A stretch of 64,000 nt of DNA, taken from NCBI GenBank assembly GCA_019090615.1, contig JAHRVQ010000033.1, forward strand, positions 1 through 64,000, in the 5' to 3' direction. The translations under genes and the position numbers were made by a program. Source of the DNA: Pseudomonadales bacterium (lineage in GTDB: Bacteria; Pseudomonadota; Gammaproteobacteria; Pseudomonadales; Azotimanducaceae). Below are positions 51,441 through 59,600 of this stretch, in pieces. Position 1 is the stretch's first letter. Every line of letters begins with the position of its first letter. The notes beneath the pieces were generated by a model. It was not told the DNA's origin. It did not search any database and saw only the letters and a program-made list of their open reading frames with translations.

Positions 51441-52070
51441 ATGAGCGCAAGTAGCTTAGTCATTCTCGATTTCGAGACCACCGGATTATCACCAGACATG
51501 GGCGACCGTGCGATTGAAATTGGCGCGGTACGTTTAGTCAATGGAGAAGTAACTGAACGCTTTCAGGAGCTAATGAACCCAGGCCAACGGATCAGTGGCT
51601 TTATTGAAAGCTATACCGGCATCAGCAACAATATGTTGGCCGACGCGGCTTCTTGCACGGTGGTAATGGATCGTTTTGCTGATTTTATTGGCGATGACAA
51701 TTTAATCGCCCATAACGCAGCATTTGACAAACGCTTTTTAGACGCGGAATTTAACCGTATTGATCGTGATTATAACGGCGAGTTTTCCTGTTCGCTGTTA
51801 CTCGCCAGGCGCATTTTTCAAGATTCTTACAATCACAAACTGGGCGAATTAGTGCGCTTCTGCAACATCAACAGCAACGGCAATTTTCACCGTGCTTTAT
51901 ACGATTCTGAAATGACCGCGAAGGTATGGATGGCTATGCTAAATAGCATGGCTGAGCGCTATGGGATATTCGATGTTTCGTTTGAGCTGATTAAAAAATT
52001 GACTCGAACGCCAAAAAAGAACGTGCACAAACTACTTTCATCATACCGCCAACCCAATAAGAAACCTTAA
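51441..52070 (+). CDS. DnaQ-like 3'-5' exonuclease
   Basis: A 209-residue DEDDh exonuclease: Exo I in SLVILDFETTGLSPDMGDRA (D and E), Exo II in NLIAHNAAFDKRFLDAEF (D), Exo III in NFHRALYDSEMTAKVWMAML (H and D). It resembles the epsilon subunit of DNA polymerase III but lacks the C-terminal polymerase-binding region in recognisable form. It is probably a repair or nucleotide-clearing exonuclease. All catalytic residues are present. It converges with the dehalogenase gene (12 bp between stop codons). Confidence 0.88.
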   Translation: MSASSLVILDFETTGLSPDMGDRAIEIGAVRLVNGEVTERFQELMNPGQRISGFIESYTGISNNMLADAASCTVVMDRFADFIGDDNLIAHNAAFDKRFLDAEFNRIDRDYNGEFSCSLLLARRIFQDSYNHKLGELVRFCNINSNGNFHRALYDSEMTAKVWMAMLNSMAERYGIFDVSFELIKKLTRTPKKNVHKLLSSYRQPNKKP

Positions 52071-52081
52071 CCAGGCAGTAA

Positions 52082-52957
52082 TTATAAATTAGCGTACCAC
52101 GCTGCCAGCGCGGCACTTATTTCGGCGGGTGAATCCTCCTGAATAAAGTGGCTACCTTTCACCGTCACTTCCGTCTGGTTAGGCCAGGCGCGACAATATT
52201 CTCGTGGCGCGCCCACCAAAATAGCCCCCGGCTCAGCATTAATGAATAACTTGGGGATTGGGCTTTGGGCCATAAACGTGGCGTAAGCGCGCGCTTTGCT
52301 GACCATGGCCTCGGGTTCACCACCTAAAGGAATTTGCCTTGGCCAGCTTAATGTCGGCCGACGGTCTTCCCCAGGATTAGCAAACGGGCGTCTATAAACC
52401 GCCATTTCTGCATCACTAAGCCCTCGCAATACAGAACCGGGCAACACTTTTTCAACAAAAATATTTTTCTTTAATACCATGTCCTCACCAGCTGCTGATC
52501 TAAAACCTTTAAATACCGGCGTGCTGGCTGCGGGCCAATCTGCCCATTCCATTGCGCAGGGAATACCCTCCATATAGGCAATTGCTTTAACTTTGTCCGG
52601 GTTTAAACTCGCCCAATAAAAACCTAAAGCCGAACCCCAGTCGTGTATCACCAGGGTAACATTTTCACTGATGCCGAGTGCTTGCCAGGCAGCATACAAA
52701 TATTCTGCCTGCTGATCGAAGCTATAGCTGTTGGCACCCACATTATCGAGCTTGTCACTATCTCCCATACCTATCAGGTCAACAGCAATACAACGCCCTT
52801 TATCCGCCAGCGCCGGCATAATATTGCGCCATAAATAGGAAGACGTTGGATTACCATGTTGAAATACGATGGGATCGCCCTTACCCATTTCAACATAACT
52901 CATGCGCTTGCCATTTACTTTAATGGTTTTTTTGGGGTGCTCTTTGCTTGATATCAT
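52082..52957 (-). CDS. Haloalkane dehalogenase (HLD-II type)
   Basis: A 291-residue α/β-hydrolase that hydrolyses haloalkanes to alcohol and halide. The triad and halide residues are in place: N36 in QHGNPTSS, D106-W107 in VIHDWGS, E130 in AYMEGI and H270 in GSHFIQED. These match LinB/DhaA numbering closely (LinB N38, D108, W109, E132, H272). The cap region (MEWADWPAASTPVFKGFRSA) is normal. The protein should be active. The natural substrate is unknown. No dehalogenation operon surrounds it. Confidence 0.92.
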   Translation of the reverse strand: MISSKEHPKKTIKVNGKRMSYVEMGKGDPIVFQHGNPTSSYLWRNIMPALADKGRCIAVDLIGMGDSDKLDNVGANSYSFDQQAEYLYAAWQALGISENVTLVIHDWGSALGFYWASLNPDKVKAIAYMEGIPCAMEWADWPAASTPVFKGFRSAAGEDMVLKKNIFVEKVLPGSVLRGLSDAEMAVYRRPFANPGEDRRPTLSWPRQIPLGGEPEAMVSKARAYATFMAQSPIPKLFINAEPGAILVGAPREYCRAWPNQTEVTVKGSHFIQEDSPAEISAALAAWYANL

Positions 52958-53252
52958 GCTTACCCTCCTACGATTACCGCAGCGCCTGGTTCCATAAACG
53001 CATGCCCTGCTTAATCGATTTGAAATCCGATAAGTCCAACCAGCCCATGCTCCACTCGCTATACCATAACGTCGCTATTGGTCAGTTACAAATCAGCCAG
53101 AATTATATTTTTTCATCCACCAAATACTACTAAATCGCAGTTTATGTCGCAGTACCTAATATCTTGCGTAGCTGATATTGTGGCTACTTTAAAACTGTTT
53201 AAAATACGATTTGTCCTGCCCGCAGCGAAATATACTTCGAAGGAACCAGAAT

Positions 53253-53726
53253 ATGTATAAATGCCATCAGCCATTAATTCATCGGCCAATGATGCATCGG
53301 CCACTAATTATTGCAGCATTGCTTTTACTCAATGCTTGCACCGACTACCTGCCGTTTTCTTCTGCCGCGTTACAAGGCACTGTAACCGAGAACCCCCAGG
53401 ACTGGAGCGAGGTCGCGACAACCGAAATCATACAATTAGAAACTGGCGGCGCACAGCCATATTCAGTTAACCTTTGGGTGGCCGAAATCCAGGGCGATCT
53501 GGTTGTTTTTGCCGGCGATAACCAAACCACCTGGGTTGAAAATATCAATAAAAACCCACAGGTTAGGCTGCAGGCAAAGGAGCGAATCTACGAACTGACC
53601 GCCACGCAAATAACGGACGCAGAAACTTTTGCGGAGTTTGCTCAGGTCTGGGAGGCAAAGTACGGCAAGCGACCACGGAATGAAAAAGTAGATGAAACCT
53701 ACCTGTACCGGCTTAGAGCCCGCTAA
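53253..53726 (+). CDS. Lipoprotein with flavin-reductase-like split barrel
   Basis: A 157-residue predicted lipoprotein with a hydrophobic signal PLIIAALLLLNAC and a Cys. The mature part (SVNLWVAEIQGDLVVFAGDN, WVENINKNPQVRLQAKERIY, FAEFAQVWEAKYGKRPRN) follows the PNPOx/DUF2255 split-barrel pattern, where a T/Q-x-x-R-V-W..V-V-x-G-x-x-S-x-W..N-I-x-x-x-P-x-V-x-L order is usual. It may bind a flavin or deazaflavin. Membrane anchoring of such a domain is less common. ATG 53253 is chosen for the signal. Confidence 0.7.
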   Translation: MYKCHQPLIHRPMMHRPLIIAALLLLNACTDYLPFSSAALQGTVTENPQDWSEVATTEIIQLETGGAQPYSVNLWVAEIQGDLVVFAGDNQTTWVENINKNPQVRLQAKERIYELTATQITDAETFAEFAQVWEAKYGKRPRNEKVDETYLYRLRAR

Positions 53727-53847
53727 ATGGCACGGCCAAATCCAGGCTTAAAACATCGCGATGCCTGCCATCAACGGAAAATGTATCGCCATATTCCAGA
53801 TAGTTTCTTCACTAACTGGCGGGGTATTTCGACCCCTGCTTGCTCGC

Positions 53848-54993
53848 CTAAGCAGCAATTTCGGCAATACAAACTCGATTTTTCCCCTTTCTTTTAGCCG
53901 CATAAAGCGCCTCATCGGCGCTTTTTAACAAGCTATCAATACTCTCGACATCATGCTCTGCAGCAACACCAAAACTTGATGTCAATGTAATGGAATCGTG
54001 CTCCAGTGGTATCACCAGGGCCTGCAAGTGTTGCCTTATTCTTTCGGCAATTTTTAATGCTTCTGATGTTTCTGAATCAAGCATTATAATGACGAACTCT
54101 TCTCCACCAAAACGACAGCAAATATCACTAGCCCTGGTATAACTCATCAATACCTGCGACAAACTTTGTAAAACCACATCGCCACTATCATGTCCATAAG
54201 TGTCATTGATCAATTTAAAATCATCGATATCAACCGCAATCACACTAGTCCAGTTATGAGAACGCAGCGCTGATGACAAGGGTACCTTTAACGAATATTC
54301 CATTCCTCGCCGATTAAGCAGCCCAGTTAACGGATCTTTTAAAGCAAGCAGCGTTAGTTCATTCCGTTCATCAATGAGTACAGACGATAAAAAACCAAGC
54401 GCGATCATTACGAAGGCAACAGCATTCATCACAAAAGTAATCTGAAAAACAAAATCTAAATCCACGTTGAAAAGCAAATAATAAATCTCAACTGGCACTG
54501 AGCAAAATGGTACTAATAGTGCCAGGGTTGTTATCGCATAGCCGGCATTTTTCTTCGACAGGGCACGCTTATATGTTCTATAAAATATACAAGGGTAAAT
54601 CATGGCTTTATAAATACTCATAGCGAGTAACGCCGCCTGATCGTCTGCGAAAGCCAGCACACACAGCGCGCAGGCGACATGAGCAACCGCCAGACAGACG
54701 GTTAGTTTAGTGATGCCAGTCAACCCCGTCGTAGCGAGTAACATAGCTAAACTACAAAGGAAAAAATATGCAGTGGGAAAGGTGATTGGTAAGGCTATAT
54801 CAAAAACATCTCTTAGCGCCAAACTAAGCCAGCCAACCATCCCCAGGAAAAAAAGGAGATTATATAATTTAAGAACGGCTATGGGGCGTTCTGCATCGCG
54901 AAGAGATCTAACAACAATAAGCAATCCGACAATCAATGAAATCATCACCGAATAGAGTGCGTAAACATACCCTTCAAGATCAGATCCGATCAT
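53848..54993 (-). CDS. Membrane diguanylate cyclase (GGDEF)
   Basis: A 381-residue protein with about seven N-terminal membrane segments (residues about 8-205) forming an unidentified sensor. A GGDEF domain (about 220-375) follows: LKDPLTGLLNRRGMEYSL, IDDFKLINDTYGHDSGD and the active-site GGEEF (296-300). An RxxD inhibitory site (RASD, 287-290) lies five residues before it, so c-di-GMP feedback is expected. All residues for c-di-GMP synthesis are intact. No effector is adjacent. Confidence 0.92.
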   Translation of the reverse strand: MIGSDLEGYVYALYSVMISLIVGLLIVVRSLRDAERPIAVLKLYNLLFFLGMVGWLSLALRDVFDIALPITFPTAYFFLCSLAMLLATTGLTGITKLTVCLAVAHVACALCVLAFADDQAALLAMSIYKAMIYPCIFYRTYKRALSKKNAGYAITTLALLVPFCSVPVEIYYLLFNVDLDFVFQITFVMNAVAFVMIALGFLSSVLIDERNELTLLALKDPLTGLLNRRGMEYSLKVPLSSALRSHNWTSVIAVDIDDFKLINDTYGHDSGDVVLQSLSQVLMSYTRASDICCRFGGEEFVIIMLDSETSEALKIAERIRQHLQALVIPLEHDSITLTSSFGVAAEHDVESIDSLLKSADEALYAAKRKGKNRVCIAEIAA

Positions 54994-55272
54994 TTATAAC
55001 TTGAGCCCACAACATATCAGTCAGTTTGTGTTTTGGTAGCCAACATCGAGTTCAGCTTAGCTCGATTGATCAATCCTACAAGCTACTGCATGGTGCCGAT
55101 CAGGCAAACCCACTCAGCAACTCTCATTCAACTGGTTTTGCTCGACGACCTAGAACAACAAGCTTTTAGAACAACAACCTTCAAAATTTAATGATCAGTA
55201 CCACCCTTGTCGATCTATATTGCGCGAATCTAGTTTATACTCGCAACTCCAGAACAGGGAAATATTTGGCAA

Positions 55273-55704
55273 ATGAAAAAAATAGCTATTGGCAGTGATC
55301 ACGCGGGTTATGCGCTAAAAAAGTCGCTTATTAAACATTTAGAAGCAAACGGTTATGGCGTCACTGATTATGGTACCGATAGCGAAGAACGGGCGGATTA
55401 TCCGGATTTCGCACATCCCGTAGCTGACGCAATCGAAAGAAAGGACTTTGAATATGCGGTATTAGTTTGTGGCAGCGCAAATGGGATCAGCATGACCGCA
55501 AACAAACATCAAGGGGTACGATGTGCAATATGTTGGCAACCAGAAATTGCCATCCTGGCAAGAGCACATAATGATGCAAACATCATTTCCTTTCCGGCCA
55601 GGTTTATTTCATTGGCAGATGCAACAATCGGCCTGGATAATTTTCTCGGTACTGAATTTGAAGGCGGAAGGCACAGCCTCCGAGTGGATAAAATCAACAG
55701 ATAA
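55273..55704 (+). CDS. rpiB: Ribose-5-phosphate isomerase B (RpiB/LacAB family)
   Basis: A 143-residue isomerase interconverting ribose 5-phosphate and ribulose 5-phosphate in the pentose phosphate pathway. IAIGSDHAGYALKKSLIKHL is the N-terminal phosphate-binding part. The catalytic Cys is in VLVCGSANGISMTANKHQGV (family C-G-T/S-G-x-G-x-x-x-x-A-N-K). HNDANIISFPARFIS is the other conserved segment. It is full length. The family also contains isomerases for allose 6-phosphate, so the exact sugar is not certain. Confidence 0.9.
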   Translation: MKKIAIGSDHAGYALKKSLIKHLEANGYGVTDYGTDSEERADYPDFAHPVADAIERKDFEYAVLVCGSANGISMTANKHQGVRCAICWQPEIAILARAHNDANIISFPARFISLADATIGLDNFLGTEFEGGRHSLRVDKINR

Positions 55705-55883
55705 TGGAAGGATGAAATCAACCAGCACAGCGGTTCAACTTCATCCCGCTCATTGGTTAACTATCGAACAAATTTTAACGACTGCCTGAACGACTACATA
55801 CGCTACTCGCGCAATCAGACGCTTCCTTGCCTCAAGAAACTTTGTCGCCAGTAAATTCAATTGTTAGATAAACAGGAAAAGAT

Positions 55884-56543
55884 ATGAATTACGAACTAAA
55901 TAATGATATTGCGGTATTGCATTTCGATGACGGCAAAGCCAATGCCATAGGTCATGAGTTTATTGATAACATAGAGCAAGGTTTAAAACAGGCCGAACAG
56001 GAAGCAAAGGCCGTTATCATCCTCGGCAAAGAAAAAATGTTTTCTGCCGGTTTTGATCTTACAGAAATAAATAACGGGCCGGCAGCGTCAAAGGCCCTGA
56101 TCGATCGCGGCGCAAAAATGCTACTGCAATTATTTTCTCACCCTCAACCCGTAGTGGCAGGCTGTACCGGCCATGCAATTGCAGCCGGCGCTTTGTTATT
56201 ACTCGCCGCGGATACCCGTCTTAGCGCAGCGGGCAGTTACAAAATAGGCCTCAACGAAACCGCCATTGGGCTTACACTACCAACGTTTGGTATTGAATTA
56301 GCGCACGCCAGGTTAGCCAAACGACATATCACGGCTGCCGTAATTCAAGCCCAGCTTTACTCACCCACAGAGGCGGTTGATGTCGGTTTTATAGATGAAG
56401 TAGTCGACCAGAAAAACCTGCAGGCAGCCTGCATAAAAACGGCCAGTCAGCTTTCTGAATTACCAACAGCAACCTATGCGGCGATGAAATATAAACTTCG
56501 CAAGACGCATATAAACCGCATAAAACAAAGCATCACGGCTTAA
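55884..56543 (+). CDS. Enoyl-CoA hydratase/isomerase family protein
   Basis: A 219-residue crotonase-fold protein, shorter than the usual 255-260. GKEKMFSAGFDLTEINNG is the CoA-binding oxyanion-hole segment. AGCTGHAIAAGALLLLAADT is the second oxyanion glycine region, and KIGLNETAIGLTLPTFGIEL follows. The position usually held by the second catalytic Glu is occupied by Glu-Thr (LNETAIG), so an isomerase or hydrolase role is possible. A fatty-acid or small acyl-CoA role is likely. GGAAAAG lies upstream of the ATG. Confidence 0.85.
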   Translation: MNYELNNDIAVLHFDDGKANAIGHEFIDNIEQGLKQAEQEAKAVIILGKEKMFSAGFDLTEINNGPAASKALIDRGAKMLLQLFSHPQPVVAGCTGHAIAAGALLLLAADTRLSAAGSYKIGLNETAIGLTLPTFGIELAHARLAKRHITAAVIQAQLYSPTEAVDVGFIDEVVDQKNLQAACIKTASQLSELPTATYAAMKYKLRKTHINRIKQSITA

Positions 56544-56562
56544 CGAATTTTTATTGCAACGA

Positions 56563-56586
56563 TTTCATCAACTATTTCATCAACTA
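56563..56586. repeat. 12-bp exact tandem duplication
   Basis: TTTCATCAACTA occurs twice head to tail. Confidence 0.75.
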
Positions 56587-56646
56587 CGACTCGCTAAAAC
56601 CAGACTAATCTAAACTACAGATATAGTTGAGGTTGGATGTACGTCG

Positions 56647-59600
56647 GTGTTAATCAGGGTATTACGGTTCAAACCAGTTAGTTTACAGTTTTTCTTCATT
56701 ACCCTGCGCTGCAATCTCTTGCTGACCAGAGTATTGCCCGGCCTAATCCTCTTATTGACTAATTTCTCGGTCACGGCTGCTAGCTGCGGATTGATTGACA
56801 GTCGTTATGCCCTATATTCAAATTCTAGCCTTAGCCTGGCTAGCAATATAAAAATCAATAGTAAAAACATAGTCGACGGCACAACCGTAGGCACTGCTGG
56901 CCTTAACCCAGACGGAACCGTCACTACCAGCAGCATCAACATTCCAGGCCTGGACCCAGCAAGTTTTCCTTCAAACACTGCGACGACTGACCTGGATGAA
57001 GCTAATTCACCGCTCAATGCCAACACGGCAGTATTTTATGATCAGGTTAACATTGGCACTCGCGAAGAATTTCGTTTCACCGGTAGCGGCCCCTTTCATA
57101 TCAACACCTTAACCGTTGAAGATGATGCTGATGTATATTTTTCTGCTGGCACCTATTATATCAACACACTTATTTTGCGGGATACAACCCATCTACGCCT
57201 CGATGCTGGTCCGGTCAACTTACATATCGGCAATAGCCTCGATTTAAACGACCGCAAGATCCATATTAACGAACATGACGGTGGCGAACCTGAAGACCTA
57301 AGGATTTATCTGCATACCAATGCCAGCATTACCAATAGCGGCAGTAACGATGACAACAAAATAAAAGCCATTATTATCGGGGTAAATAATGGTCCGATTA
57401 AATTTGGCCCAAAATTATCTTTCGACGGCGTTATCCTAAGTGACAACGACATCACAATAGATACAAAATCCCGTTTCGACTTAAACTCATCAATGCAATC
57501 AGTGATTGGTGCAATTTCCACCTGTGATACTGCTGGCTCGGTTGTCGCTAGTATTTCAAGCATCAGCGTTGTCCCAGGTGCCAATGCAATAGTTTCTATT
57601 ACCCTGTCTGGCACATCAGCTTCGGATACTGTATTCAGTTATACAACCCAGGATGGTACCGCGACCGCGGGCAGTGATTACACCGCCAAAACAGGATCAA
57701 TAACAATTAGTGCCGGTAATACCAGCGCCCAAATCACGATTAACACCAGTGCCACTGCACAGACTGGCGAGGCATTCAGCATCAATTTGTCCAGTAGCGA
57801 TGTGAGCCTTAATAACACCTCAGCCACGGCAACTTTCAGTGCGCCAGCAGGTGCCTGCAGCTTAATCGATAGCCGTTACGGGCTTTATTCCACTGTCGGG
57901 CTTAACCTCGGTTCTGGCATCACTATCAACAACAATGGGGTCGCTAGTGGAAACGCTATGGGCACTTCAGGTTTAGACCCAAATGGATCAATAATTACCA
58001 GCAGTATTAGCGTCCCAGGTTTTGACCCAGTAAATTTTCCCGCCAATAACTCAACCACAAATCTGGACGATACAAATTCTCCTCTGACGGATAACAGCGC
58101 AGTATTTTATGATCTAGTGCGAGTCAACGATAACAAAGAATTGCAGTTTACCGGGTCCGGCCCGTTCCATATCAACACATTAATTGTTGAGGATGACGCT
58201 GATGTGTATTTTTCTGCAGGTATCTATTATATCGACACATTAATTCTCCGCGATACTACCCATATCCGCCTGAATAACGGACCTGTGCAGCTACATATCG
58301 GCAGCGAGTTAGACTTAGACGATCGCAAAATTCATATCAATGAACATGATGGTGGCGAAGCCGATGACCTGCGAATTTATCTCCATGAAAATGCCACCGT
58401 AACCGATAGCGGCAGCAACGATGACAATAAAATAAAGGCCATTTTTATCGGTAACAACAACGGCCCGATTCAATTCGGCAGCCAATTAAAATTTGAAGGT
58501 TTAATTATCAGCGAAAATACCATCACGGTTGGCAACGATGCCGATCTTGAGCTGGATAGTACCTTAAAGACCGCCATTGACGCAGTCACCACCTGTGACG
58601 CTGCAGGTACCTTAAGCTTGAGCATTTCCAGCGTTAGTATGATGCCAGGAAACGATGCAACATTTTCACTGGCACTATCTGCAACCACCGGCACGGATAT
58701 AGTCATTAATTACGCCACCCAGGATGGCACCGCAACAGCGGGCAGTGATTACACCAGTGACAGTGGTACGGTGACAATTGCCGCAGGCAGCCTAACAACC
58801 TTAATCAGTATCAACACCAGCAGTACAGCAACAGTTGGCGAAAATTTCAGCATTAATCTAACCAGCAACGATGTCAGCCTGAGTGTTGCAACAGCCTTAG
58901 CATCTTTCACCGGTGCCGCCGGTGCCTGCGGCTTGTTAAATAGCACCTATGGTCTCTATTCGACCACTAGCCTTGCGCTGGGCACCAACACTACAATTAA
59001 CACGATCGCCGTCACCAGTGGTACAACTTCTGGTTCAGTTGGCCTCGACGTCAGTGCTGCCATTACCGCAACAAGTATTAGTATACCGGGCCTTGATCCC
59101 AGCGGCTTTCCCACAAATAGCTCAACCACAGATATCGATGAAACCAGCTCGCCGATTGACGGCACAACCGAAAAGTTTTTTGATGAGGTAGTTGTCAACG
59201 ACAATCAAGTGTTGACTTTCAACGGCAACGGCCCCTTCCATATTAAGACCCTAACCATTGAAGATGACGCAGATGTTTATTTATCCGCTGGCACCTACTA
59301 CATCGACACATTAATTTTACGCGACACCACCCACATTCGCTTAAGTAACGCGCCAGTCGCGCTGCATATTGGCACCGAGCTGAACCTGGCAGATCAGAAA
59401 ATTCATATCAATGAACACGAAGCCGGCAGCCCGGAAAACCTCTTAATCTATCTGCATGCCAATGCTGTGATTACAGGTGGCGCGAGCAATACAGAGGCCA
59501 AAATCCGTGCAGTTATTGTTGGCGTAGACAATGGCGTAATTGATTTTGGTGACAAGCTAAAATTTTCCGGCATTATTCTTAGCGAAAACGACTTAACATT

